Assembly (NCBI RefSeq): GCF_001514205.1
Contig: NZ_KQ948783.1
Location: 52,921 to 116,920 of the forward strand
DNA from: Streptomyces griseoruber
Lineage (GTDB): Bacteria; Actinomycetota; Actinomycetes; Streptomycetales; Streptomycetaceae
Direction: 5' to 3'
Length of the DNA stretch: 64,000 nucleotides
This document shows, piece by piece, positions 7,202 to 19,616 of this stretch. The notes below the pieces were generated by a model. It was not told the origin of the DNA, ran no database searches, and worked only from the letters and a program-made list of their open reading frames with translations. Made by a program: the position numbers and the translations under genes. Numbering within the stretch: position 1 is the first letter of the stretch; every line of letters begins with the position of its first letter.

Positions 7202-8122
7202 ATGGCCGAGATCACGACCACCGCATACACCGACGACGTGCCACCCGGCTCACTCATCACCCGCGACGGGCAGATGCAGTGGGCCGGACTGCTGCTGGGC
7301 CCCGGGACGCCGTACGAGATCGACCGGGGCGGGCTCAGCGGCTGGGAGGACCTGCCGGAGTACGACGCCTCCGACGCCGACCACCCCACAGCGCACGGCG
7401 CCTGGCCGGGCGCGCGCTACGCCAGGCCGCGCAGGATCGGCGGCACGGTGTGGACCGTACCGCCGCAGGACGACAGCGTCTCCTCGCTCGCCGTGACCCG
7501 CGCCCTGCGCCAGGCGCTGCTGCTCGACGACGAGGAGCGCTGGCTCGCGGTCCGGCTGCACGGCGAGACGCTGGCCGTGCGGGCCCGGGTCAGCCAGCGC
7601 GTGCTGGCCGCCGACCGGACGTACACCACCCAGGGCGTCTCCCGGGCCTCCGTGCAGTGGTACGCCACCGACCCGCGCCGCTACTCGGTCGCCGAGCAGA
7701 CCGCGCTCACCGGCGCCCCGCAGCCGGAGAGCGGTCTGACCTGGCCGCTGACCTGGCCGCTGTACTGGGGGCAGGCCGCCTCCACCGGCGACGTCAACGC
7801 CGACAACGACGGCTCCGCGCCCACCCACCCGGTCCTGGTGTTCACCGGCCCCTGCACCAACCCGACCGTCACCGACCGCACCTCCGCGCTGCGGCTGCGC
7901 TACGAGATCGGCCTCGCCGCCGGTGACGAGCTGGTCGTCGACACCGCCGCCGGCACGGTCACCCTCAACGGCACCGCGTCCCGCCGGCACACCGCCGCCG
8001 CCGACAGCAGCCCCGAGGAGCTCTTCGCCTTCGCCCCCGGCCGCGCCCAGCTGGCCTTCCGCCCCGACACCCACGGCGCCGGCGCGCAGCTCACGGTCCG
8101 CTGGCGCACCGCGGAGTGGTGA
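7202..8122 (+). CDS. Siphophage distal tail (Dit-like) protein
   Basis: This 306-aa protein sits directly after the tape-measure genes, where the distal tail protein that forms the hub ring at the tail tip is encoded. The N-terminal half has features of the phage tail family that includes Dit: a repeated strand pattern, a central segment (GARYARPRRIGGTVWTVPPQ) and AVRLHGETLAVRARVSQRVL. The C-terminal half is beta-rich (PTHPVLVFTGPCTNPTV, then LVVDTAAGTVTLNGTA), a galectin-like jelly-roll pattern seen in Dit C-domains. GAGGTGA lies upstream of the ATG at 7202. Intact. Confidence 0.68.
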   Translation: MAEITTTAYTDDVPPGSLITRDGQMQWAGLLLGPGTPYEIDRGGLSGWEDLPEYDASDADHPTAHGAWPGARYARPRRIGGTVWTVPPQDDSVSSLAVTRALRQALLLDDEERWLAVRLHGETLAVRARVSQRVLAADRTYTTQGVSRASVQWYATDPRRYSVAEQTALTGAPQPESGLTWPLTWPLYWGQAASTGDVNADNDGSAPTHPVLVFTGPCTNPTVTDRTSALRLRYEIGLAAGDELVVDTAAGTVTLNGTASRRHTAAADSSPEELFAFAPGRAQLAFRPDTHGAGAQLTVRWRTAEW

Positions 8123-8207
8123 CCCCGCCACCCCGGCCCCGCCGAGCGCCCGCGTACCCGCGCGCCCCCGCACTCCCGCGCACCCCACGACGACAGGAGA
8201 CCAGCAG

Positions 8208-9422
8208 ATGAATCTGCGCAGTTCATGGCTGGCCGAGACCGGCCAGACCCGCGAGGACACCCGGCTCACCCAGACGGGCGCCACCACCCCGGCCAACCCG
8301 CTGGACGTCCGCTCCGGCATCCTCCCGGGCTCCTACGACGGGCAGTACCGGCTGTCGGGCTTCTGGATGGAGGGCGGCGCCGGCACCATGACCGCCACCG
8401 TCCACGAGGGCCGGGCCGTCGTCCAGGGCGGCAGCGGTCAGGGCGCCTACCCGGTCACCCTGCCCGAGCCGCTGCCCCTCACCTTCACCGACGGCGACGC
8501 CCAGTACGCCCGGATCGACGTCGTCGTGCTGCGGATCTACGACGACACGTACGACGACTCCGGCTTCACCAAGGCCGCCGTGGAGATCGTCCGGGGCACC
8601 CCCGCCGCCACCCCGGCGGTGCCCGCGCTGCCGGGCGTCTGCCTGCCGATCTACCAGGTCCGGGTCCGCGCCGGGATCAGCGCGGGCACCGGCGGCGTCA
8701 ACTGGAGCTCCTCCGACGTCTCCGACCTGCGCACACCCACGGTCGCGGCCGGCGGCATCCTGCCCGTGGTCGGCGAGACCGGCAACGGCGCCTACCCGGG
8801 CCAGTACCGCGACTCCGGCGGCGCGCTCCAGCGCTGGGACGGCTCCGCCTGGGTTCCGTACCCGCTCGCCCTCGGCGGTGTCGCGCCGGCCGGGGCGGTG
8901 ACCACGGCGAGCTACACCGGCCAGTACCGGGACGGCTCCGACGGCAACCTCCAGCGCTGGGACGGCTCGGCCTGGGTGTCGTACCAGCGGGTCCCCGCCT
9001 GGACGAACTACACGCCGGTCTGGTACTCGTCCACCGGCACCGCTCCGGTGGTCGGCAACGGCAGCCTCAACGGCAGGTATGTCAAGCTCGGCACCCTCGT
9101 CCACGTCCGCCTGCGGCTGGCCATCGGCTCGACGACCAATCTCTCCGCACTGGACACCGCCGGCGCCTGGTCCTTCTCGCTGCCGTTCCTCCCGGCGTCG
9201 GGCTGGATGACCGACATCCTGCTGAACGTCGTGGGCTACAGCAGCAACGGCTTCAAGTTCTTCCAGGGCGCCGCGCAGGTGTCGGCGAGCAACGGCGGCG
9301 TGGTGAACCGGTTCACCGTCACCTCCGGCACGGCCGCCGCGAGCTGGACCAAGTCCGTCCCGTACACCTGGCAGGCCACCGACGTCCTGTCGATCTGGGG
9401 CGACTACGAGTCCGCCGCGTGA
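8208..9422 (+). CDS. Tail tip/fibre protein, paralogue A
   Basis: This 404-aa protein is the first of three adjacent paralogues. The shared N-terminal module (about 1-170) starts SSWLAETGQTREDTRLTQ and includes a YPVTLPEPLPLTFTDGDAQY segment and DVVVLRIYDD. It probably anchors the protein to the tail tip. A linker follows with two copies of a GQYRDxxGxLQRWDGSAWV motif (about 190-260). A beta-rich C-terminal domain of about 140 residues (GRYVKLGTLVHVRLRLAIGS) is probably exposed and surface-binding. ATG at 8208 follows CAGGAGACC. By analogy this is a receptor-binding or baseplate-peripheral protein. The role is inferred from modular architecture and position. Confidence 0.62.
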   Translation: MNLRSSWLAETGQTREDTRLTQTGATTPANPLDVRSGILPGSYDGQYRLSGFWMEGGAGTMTATVHEGRAVVQGGSGQGAYPVTLPEPLPLTFTDGDAQYARIDVVVLRIYDDTYDDSGFTKAAVEIVRGTPAATPAVPALPGVCLPIYQVRVRAGISAGTGGVNWSSSDVSDLRTPTVAAGGILPVVGETGNGAYPGQYRDSGGALQRWDGSAWVPYPLALGGVAPAGAVTTASYTGQYRDGSDGNLQRWDGSAWVSYQRVPAWTNYTPVWYSSTGTAPVVGNGSLNGRYVKLGTLVHVRLRLAIGSTTNLSALDTAGAWSFSLPFLPASGWMTDILLNVVGYSSNGFKFFQGAAQVSASNGGVVNRFTVTSGTAAASWTKSVPYTWQATDVLSIWGDYESAA

Positions 9423-9449
9423 GCCTCCCGACGCCGTGAAGGAGTTTCC

Positions 9450-10643
9450 GTGAACGCACGCTCCGCCTGGCTGTCCAGGGACGGCCAGACCCGCGAGGAC
9501 ACCCGGGTCGCCCCGCTCGGCGCCTTCACCCCGACCTCGCCGACCGCCACCCGCTCCGGCGTCCTGCCCGGCTCCGCCGACGGCGTGTACCGGGTCTCCG
9601 GCCTCGCCCTGTCCGGCACCAGCGGCTCCATGACCGGGCGCGTCGCCCCGGGCCGGGCCGTGATCCAGAGCACCGACGCCCGGGGCGCCTACCCGGTGGC
9701 GCTCACCGACCCCCAGACGCTCACCTTCGCCGACGGCGACGCCCAGTACGGCCGCGCGGACCTCGTCGTCCTGCGGATCCACGACGACGTCCACGACGGC
9801 TCCGGCCGCACGGAGGCCGCCGTCGAGATCGTCCGGGGCACCCCGGCCGCCTCCCCGACACCGCCGGCGGCCCCCGACACCTCGCTGCCCCTGTACGTCG
9901 TCGCCGTCGGCGCGGGCGTCGGCGCCGGCACCGGCGGCATCCCCTGGGACACCGCGCGGCTCGACCTGCGCCCGACCACCGTCGCGGTCGGCGGCATCCT
10001 GCCCACCCGCACCGACGACACCGACCCCGGCGGCTACCCCGGCCACTACCGGGACATCGGCGAGACCCTCCAGCGCTGGAGTTCCACGGCCTGGGTGCCG
10101 TACCCGAAGGGCGTGGGCGGGATCGTCCCGGCCGGGGTGCTGACCACGGGCGGCTACGTCGGGCAGTACCGCGACACCACCACCCTCGGCCAGCTCCAGC
10201 GGTGGAACGGCAGCGCCTGGCTGCCCGCCGTGCCGGGGCCGGTGTTCGCGTCCTCGCTGGACGCCGGGTACACCATCTCGACGACGTACACGGCCACGCT
10301 GCTCGACACGGCCGTCTCGGCGCTCACGCTCGCCTTCACCGCGCCGCCCTCCGGCAGTGTGGTCGTCGGCCTCGGCGCACGGATCTCCACCTCGGGCAGC
10401 GAGACCGTACAGGCGCATATGTCCCCGCAGGTCACGCTGGGCTCCACGGTGGTCTGGGCGGCCGACGACGAGCGCGCCGCGTCGGGCTCGGGCGCCGTGA
10501 GCAAGTCGCAGTCGACGCAGCTGCGCCTGAACTCCCTCACCGCCGGATCGGTCTACACGGTCACCGCGATGCACCGGTCGTCCAGCGCGAGCGTCAGCAG
10601 CTGGTTCGACACCCTCTGGCTCCGCGTCGACCCGCTGTTCTGA
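9450..10643 (+). CDS. Tail tip/fibre protein, paralogue B
   Basis: This 397-aa protein has the same N-terminal module as its neighbours (SAWLSRDGQTREDTRVAPLG, then YPVALTDPQTLTFADGDAQY). Two linker motifs GHYRD..LQRWSSTAWVPYP and GQYRD..LQRWNGSAWLP follow. Its C-terminal domain differs from A and C: it begins DAGYTISTTYTATLLDTAV and ends in a beta-rich LWLRVDPLF. It therefore looks like the same anchor carrying a different tip. GTG start at 9450 with GAAGGAG upstream. It probably acts in cell-surface binding; no enzymatic motif is seen. Confidence 0.62.
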   Translation: MNARSAWLSRDGQTREDTRVAPLGAFTPTSPTATRSGVLPGSADGVYRVSGLALSGTSGSMTGRVAPGRAVIQSTDARGAYPVALTDPQTLTFADGDAQYGRADLVVLRIHDDVHDGSGRTEAAVEIVRGTPAASPTPPAAPDTSLPLYVVAVGAGVGAGTGGIPWDTARLDLRPTTVAVGGILPTRTDDTDPGGYPGHYRDIGETLQRWSSTAWVPYPKGVGGIVPAGVLTTGGYVGQYRDTTTLGQLQRWNGSAWLPAVPGPVFASSLDAGYTISTTYTATLLDTAVSALTLAFTAPPSGSVVVGLGARISTSGSETVQAHMSPQVTLGSTVVWAADDERAASGSGAVSKSQSTQLRLNSLTAGSVYTVTAMHRSSSASVSSWFDTLWLRVDPLF

Positions 10644-10682
10644 CCCGGGCCTAAACCGTCCTTCCTCCGAAAGGAACCGCCC

Positions 10683-11783
10683 ATGCCGATCCGTTCCGGT
10701 TGGCTCTCCCCCGACGGCCAGACCCGCGAGGACACCCGGCTCGTCTCGCTCGGCGCCCTCACCCCCGTCTCCCCGGTCGCCACCCGCTCCGGCGTCCTGC
10801 CGGGCTCCGCCACCGGCGCCTACCGCATCGCCGGCCTCACCGTCACCGGCACCACCGGCACCATGACGGCCACCGTCAGCCCCGGCCGGGCGCTGATCCA
10901 GGGCACCGACGCCCAGGGCGCCTACCCGGTCGCGCTCACCGAGTACGTCAACCTGGTCCTCGCCGACGGCGACGCCCAGTACGGCCGGATCGACCTCGTC
11001 GTCGTCCGGATCCACGACGACCTGTACGACGGTTCTGCCCGCAGCGAGGCCGTCATCGAGGTCGTCAAGGGCACCCCGGCCGCCACCCCGGCCGCCCCGG
11101 CGGTGCCCGCGCTGTCCCTGCCGCTCTACCAGGTCACCGTGCCCAAGGGCGCGAGCGCCGGCACCACCGCCGTCGACTGGAGCACGGCACTGACCGACCG
11201 CCGTACCGCCACGGTCGGCGTCGGTGGCATCCTCCCGGTGACCACGGACACCACGAACGGCTCCTACCCGGGCCAGTACCGGGACGTGGGCGGGCAGTTG
11301 CAGCGCTGGAGCGGGACCGCCTGGACCGACTACCCGGTGCTGCCGACCTGGCAGAGCTGGACGCCGACGTGGACGACCAGCACCGGTTCGGCGACCCCCT
11401 CCTTCGGCAACGCCACGGTGAGCTGCCGGTACGTGAAGTTCGGTACGACCGTGCACCTGAACTTCTCGATCGCCTTCGGCAGCACCACCAACTTCGGCAG
11501 CGGCGCGACCACCAACGACAACTGGCGGTTCAGCCTGCCGGTCGCCGCCGCGGCGGCCCGCCCTCTGATCGGCTTCGCCGAGATCGCCGCCGGCGACGCC
11601 CCCAACCGCGCCACGGCCCGGCTCTACCTCTCCACCACCACGGCCTTCGAGCTGATCCTCGCCTCGGGGCGGCCCACCGCCACCGCCTTCACCGCGACGG
11701 GCGGTCTGGACTCCCTCACCCCCTGGACCTGGGCCAGTGGCCACGCCGTCGTCGGCTCCGCCACCTACGAGGCCGCCGCATGA
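10683..11783 (+). CDS. Tail tip/fibre protein, paralogue C
   Basis: This 366-aa protein carries the shared anchor module (SGWLSPDGQTREDTRLVSLG) and one GQYRDVGGQLQRWSGTAW linker motif instead of two. Its C-terminal domain is related to that of paralogue A (CRYVKFGTTVHLNFSIAFGS against GRYVKLGTLVHVRLRLAIGS) but clearly diverged. The ATG at 10683 follows GAAAGGAACC, and the stop overlaps the next start (ATGA). Three copies in a row suggest duplication followed by diversification of the binding domain. Confidence 0.62.
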   Translation: MPIRSGWLSPDGQTREDTRLVSLGALTPVSPVATRSGVLPGSATGAYRIAGLTVTGTTGTMTATVSPGRALIQGTDAQGAYPVALTEYVNLVLADGDAQYGRIDLVVVRIHDDLYDGSARSEAVIEVVKGTPAATPAAPAVPALSLPLYQVTVPKGASAGTTAVDWSTALTDRRTATVGVGGILPVTTDTTNGSYPGQYRDVGGQLQRWSGTAWTDYPVLPTWQSWTPTWTTSTGSATPSFGNATVSCRYVKFGTTVHLNFSIAFGSTTNFGSGATTNDNWRFSLPVAAAAARPLIGFAEIAAGDAPNRATARLYLSTTTAFELILASGRPTATAFTATGGLDSLTPWTWASGHAVVGSATYEAAA

Positions 11784-12892
11784 CCTCCGCCCTCAGCACC
11801 CCGTACCGGGCGATCTTCTGCGACCTGCTCACCGACCGCACCATCGACATCCTGCCCCTGCGGGACGTCACCGTCGACGACTACATCGGCAAGGCCGGCT
11901 CCCTGTCGGGCACGGTCCCGGTGCCCGACCGGGCGATGGCCGCGCGGGTCCGCCGGATCGAGGAGGGCCGGACCTCGGTCTACCTCCAGCGCGGCGACGA
12001 CCTGTGGTGGGGCGGCATCATCTGGACGTCCACGCTGCAGAGCGACGACCGGGGCGTGCTCACCCTCGGCATCCAGGCCGCGACCTTCGACTCGTACGCC
12101 GGCCGCCGCCGTATCCGCGAGGACCTCGACTTCCAGGACGCGGACCAGCTCACGATCGCCCGCGCGCTGTGGGAGCACCTCCAGTCCGCCTCCGGCGGGG
12201 ACATCGGCGTCGGCTACGGCTACGAGACGTCGCCGCGGACCCGCTCGGTGGCGTACCGCAACGGCGACGAGACGGTCTATCTGGAGGCCCTGGACGCGCT
12301 CGCCGCGCTGGAGAACGGCTTCGAGCACCACATCGCCGTCTACCGCGACCCGGTCAGCGGCGAGCGGGTCCGGCGGCTGCGGCTGGGCAGCCCGAAGATC
12401 ACCATCGGCACCACCGACCTGGTGATCGACCGCCCCGGCACGGTCCTGTCGTACGTCTTCCCGCGCGACGCCACCCGCGGCGGCACCACCGCCCGGGCCC
12501 GCGGCGCCACCGACAACACCAACCAGGCCGTGGAGTCCCGGCCGCTGTACGCGGACGCCACCGTGCCCGTGGGCGAGCGGCTGATCGCGGCCGGCTATCC
12601 GCGCATCGATCTGACCTCGGACCACAACGACGTGGCGAGCGTGCCGGTGCTCCAGTCGCTGGCCAACGCCGAACTCACCGAGGGCGTGGGGGCGGTGGTG
12701 ATCCCCGAGATCAGCGTCCGGCTCGACGATCTGGTGCCGCCGGCGCTGCTGGGCCGTACGGTCCGGCTGCGGATCGACGACGAGTGGTGGACCGAGGGCC
12801 TCGACGCCCGCTACCGGATCGTCGGCGTCAAGGTCAGCCCGGGGCAGCGCGGCCGTCCCGACACCGCGGAGCTCTACCTGGAGGAGGTCTGA
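11780..12892 (+). CDS. Tail hub/tip protein
   Basis: This 370-aa protein resembles the actinophage tail proteins that occupy the hub under the Dit ring. It has an N-terminal beta-rich region with short turn motifs (LSGTVPVPDRAMAARVRRIE, GDDLWWGGIIWTS) of the kind found in the gp27/Tal hub fold. A central region (RSVAYRNGDETVYLEALDAL) and a C-terminal domain (RIDDEWWTEGLDARYRIVGV) end in a conserved-looking TAELYLEEV. The WWGGIIW segment is characteristic of a family of Streptomyces phage minor tail proteins as I recall them. No peptidase motif is seen. Translation is coupled on both sides, by a 4-nt overlap upstream and a 1-nt overlap downstream. Confidence 0.65.
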   Translation: MTSALSTPYRAIFCDLLTDRTIDILPLRDVTVDDYIGKAGSLSGTVPVPDRAMAARVRRIEEGRTSVYLQRGDDLWWGGIIWTSTLQSDDRGVLTLGIQAATFDSYAGRRRIREDLDFQDADQLTIARALWEHLQSASGGDIGVGYGYETSPRTRSVAYRNGDETVYLEALDALAALENGFEHHIAVYRDPVSGERVRRLRLGSPKITIGTTDLVIDRPGTVLSYVFPRDATRGGTTARARGATDNTNQAVESRPLYADATVPVGERLIAAGYPRIDLTSDHNDVASVPVLQSLANAELTEGVGAVVIPEISVRLDDLVPPALLGRTVRLRIDDEWWTEGLDARYRIVGVKVSPGQRGRPDTAELYLEEV

Positions 12893-13626
12893 TGCCCCAG
12901 CTCCCCGAAGACATCATCGACCGGCTCACCCAGATGGAACGCCGGATCCAGCAGCTGTCGACCGCCGTCAACACCCGGCCCGCCCTCAACACCATCACCG
13001 GTGGCGAGGTGGAGATCAGCGACGGCACCCTGAAGATCAGCGACGGCGGCACCCTGCTGGTGCAGCGGCCGGGCACGACCGAGGCGATGTTCCGGGTCGG
13101 CTCCTGGCAGGGCGCGGAGTACGGCCTGGAGATCCACCGCCAGACCGGCAGCAAGGCGTTGACCCTGTTCAACGGGGACGGCGGCGCCACCTCGCTCCAG
13201 CCGCTGCGGATCTACGACAACGGCAGCCGGGAGATCATCTCCGACGACGTCAACACCGGCGGACTGGCCCGGCCCTGGCTGGCCATGCTGCCACCGCAGG
13301 ACACCACCCAGACCCGCTGGCCGCAGAGCGCCGCCACCTCCTGGACGACGATCGCCGTCTCCTACAACCCCGTCTGGCAGCCGAAGATGCGGCTCCTGCT
13401 CAACACCCGCGTCAGCTCCGGCGGCGCGGGGCAGGTGCGGGTGCTGGTCAACGGCGTCCAGTGGGGCGACACGGTCACCGCGCCCAACGACTTCGACTAC
13501 ACGGCCCTGCTCGGCAGCGACTTCGGCGCGCTCCACGCCACCACGGTCAAGGTCGAGATCCAGGCCATCGCCACCACCGGCACCGTCTACGCCAACCCGG
13601 TCCTGATGCACGGCCGGCAGAGCTAG
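12892..13626 (+). CDS. Minor tail/tip protein with coiled-coil start
   Basis: This 244-aa protein begins with a short heptad-like helix (IIDRLTQMERRIQQLSTA) that suggests trimerisation. A beta-helix-like region follows (GGEVEISDGTLKISDGGTLL), then a beta-sandwich C-terminus (KMRLLLNTRVSSGGAGQVRV). That layout, trimeric stalk then globular tip, is usual for short tail fibres or spikes. The ATG at 12892 overlaps the previous stop by one base and is preceded by GAGGAGG. Host binding is inferred from shape only. Confidence 0.58.
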   Translation: MPQLPEDIIDRLTQMERRIQQLSTAVNTRPALNTITGGEVEISDGTLKISDGGTLLVQRPGTTEAMFRVGSWQGAEYGLEIHRQTGSKALTLFNGDGGATSLQPLRIYDNGSREIISDDVNTGGLARPWLAMLPPQDTTQTRWPQSAATSWTTIAVSYNPVWQPKMRLLLNTRVSSGGAGQVRVLVNGVQWGDTVTAPNDFDYTALLGSDFGALHATTVKVEIQAIATTGTVYANPVLMHGRQS

Positions 13627-13636
13627 GGAGACCGCC

Positions 13637-14002
13637 TTGGACATCGACCCCGCCCTGCCCTGGGGCATCGCGATCGACTACGCCGGGCGGGCCACCGTCA
13701 CGGAGGCCGGTCACACCCTGCACATCAACGTCTCGGACACGAGCCTGAGTTCGGTGATCGGGCCCGACTCGATCACCGGCGCCTACTCGCCCGTCAGCGT
13801 CACCGCCGAGTTCTCCGAGAGCGGCGCCGGCGGCGCGGTCCTGCGCGGCTCCGGCCGGGTCACGGTCCTGCCGGCCGGCTCCGGCCCGGTCGTCCCCGAC
13901 GGTACGGCCGTCCAGCGGGCGGTCGCCGCGGCCCTCGCCGACTTCCGGGCCAAGGTGACGGACTACGCGGCCCTGTGCGCCGCCTGGCCGCCGGCCGGCT
14001 GA
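13637..14002 (+). CDS. Small tail-associated hypothetical protein
   Basis: This 121-aa protein starts at a TTG at 13637, 6 nt after AGGGAG. Its N-terminus (DPALPWGIAIDYAGRATVTE) and following strands form a small beta-rich domain. A helical C-terminus with one cysteine follows. It ends the tail-protein run, 33 nt before a strong terminator. The family is not recognised; position suggests a tail-tip accessory. Confidence 0.5.
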   Translation: MDIDPALPWGIAIDYAGRATVTEAGHTLHINVSDTSLSSVIGPDSITGAYSPVSVTAEFSESGAGGAVLRGSGRVTVLPAGSGPVVPDGTAVQRAVAAALADFRAKVTDYAALCAAWPPAG

Positions 14003-14035
14003 CGCTCCCGCAAGCCCCGCCCAATGCCCCGCGCC

Positions 14036-14057
14036 ACCCCGCCGGCCGGGGTTTTTT
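14036..14057 (+). terminator. Rho-independent terminator of tail operon
   Basis: The sequence is ACCCC, a 7-nt GCCGGCC spacer able to pair internally, GGGGT, then a run of six T. This is the clearest intrinsic terminator in the tail block and separates tail genes from the lysis genes. Confidence 0.75.
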
Positions 14058-14117
14058 CCCGTCCCCCAGGCCCGATATGCCCCATATCGAAGCAAGCTCC
14101 CCAGGGAGGCACCACCC

Positions 14118-14990
14118 ATGGCCAACCCGCTCTCCGCCGACGCCCTCGTCGCCGCTCTGGACGCCGAGGGCGTCACCGTCGTCGAACACGCCGGCTGGCG
14201 GACCCACAACCGCAACCACAAGGGCAGCTGGGGCCCGGTCAACGGCGTGATCATCCATCACACCGTCACCTCCGGCACCACCGGCTCCGTCGAGATGTGC
14301 TTCAACGGCTACACCGCCCTGCCCGGCCCGCTCTGCCACGGCGTGATAGCCAAGGACGGCACGGTCCACCTCGTCGGCAACGGCCGCGCCAACCACGCCG
14401 GCAGCGGCGACGGGGACGTCCTCAAGGCCGTCGCCGCCGAACGGGCCACCCTGCCCGCACCACACCGCAACGACACCGACGGCAACGTCCACTTCTACGG
14501 CTTCGAGTGCGTCAACCTCGGCGACGGCAAGGACCCCTGGCCCGAGGTCCAACTGGAGGCCATGGCCCGGGCGGCCGCCGCGCTGTGCCGGGCGCACGGC
14601 TGGAGCGAGCGCTCGGTGATCGGGCACAAGGAGTGGACCGACACCAAGGTCGACCCGCGCGGCTTCTCGATGGCGGAGTTCCGCTCCCGGGTCGCCGCCC
14701 GGCTCGGCGGGCAGGTCCCGTCGTCCGGCACCGCCACCCCCGCCTACCAGCCCTTCCCCGGCGCCGACTGGTTCCGGAGGCGCCCGAGGTCGGCGATCGT
14801 CACCGCGATGGGCAGGCGCCTGGTCGCCGTCGGCTGCTCCGCCTACGCGAGCGGCCCCGGCCCGCAGTGGACCGAGGCCGACCGGAGCTCGTACGCCAAG
14901 TGGCAGCGCAAGCTCGGCTACACCGGCTCCGCCGCCGACGGCTGGCCGGGCGCCACCTCCTGGGCGGCGCTGAAAGTCCCCCACGTCTGA
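14118..14990 (+). CDS. N-acetylmuramoyl-L-alanine amidase (endolysin)
   Basis: This 290-aa protein has an N-terminal amidase_2/PGRP-type zinc domain (about 20-195). The metal site begins at VIIHHTVTSG (His47/His48), and a second ligand is His170 in IGHKEWTDTKVDP, a typical GHK/R...K-x-DP signature. The enzyme would cut the bond between muramic acid and L-Ala in peptidoglycan. The C-terminal 80 residues (QWTEADRSSYAKWQRKLGYT...WAALK) resemble the small peptidoglycan-binding domain that ends many Streptomyces phage lysins. It has no signal peptide, so release or delivery would need the holin next door. AGGGAGGCACC precedes the ATG at 14118. Confidence 0.88.
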   Translation: MANPLSADALVAALDAEGVTVVEHAGWRTHNRNHKGSWGPVNGVIIHHTVTSGTTGSVEMCFNGYTALPGPLCHGVIAKDGTVHLVGNGRANHAGSGDGDVLKAVAAERATLPAPHRNDTDGNVHFYGFECVNLGDGKDPWPEVQLEAMARAAAALCRAHGWSERSVIGHKEWTDTKVDPRGFSMAEFRSRVAARLGGQVPSSGTATPAYQPFPGADWFRRRPRSAIVTAMGRRLVAVGCSAYASGPGPQWTEADRSSYAKWQRKLGYTGSAADGWPGATSWAALKVPHV

Positions 14991-15003
14991 GAGCGAGGCC
15001 GCC

Positions 15004-15297
15004 ATGTCAGAGGCCGCCAAGCGGACCCTCCGCACCGTTCTGCAAACCGCTGCCGGCCTGTGTGTCCTGCTGCCGGCGGTCGTCGGCGCCGCCGGCCTCC
15101 CGGACACCCTGCCCTGGGTGGCGGGCGCGCTGGCCGTCGCCGCCGGCGTCACCAGAGTCATGGCCCTGCCCGCCGTACAGAACCTGCTGCCGGGATGGCT
15201 GCGCACGGACACCCCCGCCAACGGGGACAGCGCGCTGCTCTCCCTCGTCCAGCGGGACACGGACGTACGGCCCGACACGGGAGGGAGGGATACGTGA
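15004..15297 (+). CDS. Holin-like membrane protein
   Basis: This 97-aa protein follows the amidase by 13 nt. Two hydrophobic helices (TVLQTAAGLCVLLPAVVGAA at about 10-32 and LPWVAGALAVAAGVTRVMAL at about 36-56) are followed by a polar, charged tail. Size, topology and position beside an endolysin match actinophage holins, which form the membrane lesion that frees the lysin. The stop overlaps the next GTG. Confidence 0.68.
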   Translation: MSEAAKRTLRTVLQTAAGLCVLLPAVVGAAGLPDTLPWVAGALAVAAGVTRVMALPAVQNLLPGWLRTDTPANGDSALLSLVQRDTDVRPDTGGRDT

Positions 15298-15560
15298 ACG
15301 AACCCCGTCCGCTCTCCGACTCCACCTCCGTCGCCGTGGAGCTCGAACGTCTGCGCGGCACGGTGGAAGCCGGGTTCGCCCGGGTCGACGGCTCGCTCGC
15401 CCTGCTCGTCCAGCGCAGCGACCAGACCGACCGGCAGCTCGCCGACCACGAACAGCGTCTGGACGCCCTGGAGCGCTCCCGCTGGCCCCTCGCCAGCATC
15501 GGCGCGCTGGCCGCCCTGGCCACGGTCGCCGTGACGGTCTGGGAGCTGACGGCACGCTGA
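15294..15560 (+). CDS. Small coiled-coil, tail-anchored protein
   Basis: This 88-aa protein starts at GTG 15294, overlapping the holin stop by 4 nt, with GGGAGGG upstream. It has a heptad-like helix (about 15-60, containing VAVELERLRGTVEAGFARVD and QLADHEQRLDALE) and a single C-terminal membrane helix (ASIGALAALATVAVTVW). Such proteins often accompany actinophage holins as a second holin-like or spanin-like lysis factor. Function is inferred from position. Confidence 0.6.
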   Translation: MNEPRPLSDSTSVAVELERLRGTVEAGFARVDGSLALLVQRSDQTDRQLADHEQRLDALERSRWPLASIGALAALATVAVTVWELTAR

Positions 15561-15575
15561 GATCCCGGAAACGCC

Positions 15576-15616
15576 GAAGGGCGGTCACCCCGTTGCACAC
15601 GGGGTGACCGCCCTTC
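15576..15616. terminator. Bidirectional terminator between tail cluster and rpoC
   Basis: A perfect 18-bp stem (15576-15593 with 15599-15616) and a 5-nt loop starts GAAGGGCGGTCACCCC. It lies 15 bp after the lysis cassette and 10 bp after the rpoC stop, so it can end transcription from both sides. Confidence 0.85.
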
Positions 15617-15625
15617 TCCTCGTTC

Positions 15626-19522
<3,897 letters not shown>

Positions 19523-19616
19523 TATGCGTCAATCCCTCTCAGGGTTGTAAGTCTTGGGGTCTGAAACGGGGGTCCCGGGGCCGGAGGCCTTCTGGATGAA
19601 GGCCTCCGGACTCCCG

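Larger units (their letters stand above)
743..15560 (+). mobile_element. Phage-tail-derived cluster (headless prophage remnant or tailocin-like locus)
   Basis: This is a regulator, siphophage tail genes in normal order and a lysis cassette, with no capsid, portal, terminase, sheath, integrase or replication genes in the window. It lies directly against the terminator of rpoC. It is either a degenerate prophage or a domesticated non-contractile tail particle. The truncated first tape measure favours decay, while intact tip and lysis genes favour retained use. The part left of the window is not visible. Confidence 0.6.

Noticed and set aside
8223..11744. A 1173-codon minus-strand frame opposite the tail tip genes
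   Set aside because: The Gly/Arg/Ala-rich product has no domain. The plus-strand tail genes have ribosome sites, coupled starts and clear paralogy, so this is a shadow frame.
743..15560. Contractile injection system or R-type tailocin
   Set aside because: No sheath, baseplate wedge or AAA+ assembly ATPase of contractile systems is found. The tube, chaperone frameshift and Dit-like gene indicate a siphophage-type, non-contractile tail.
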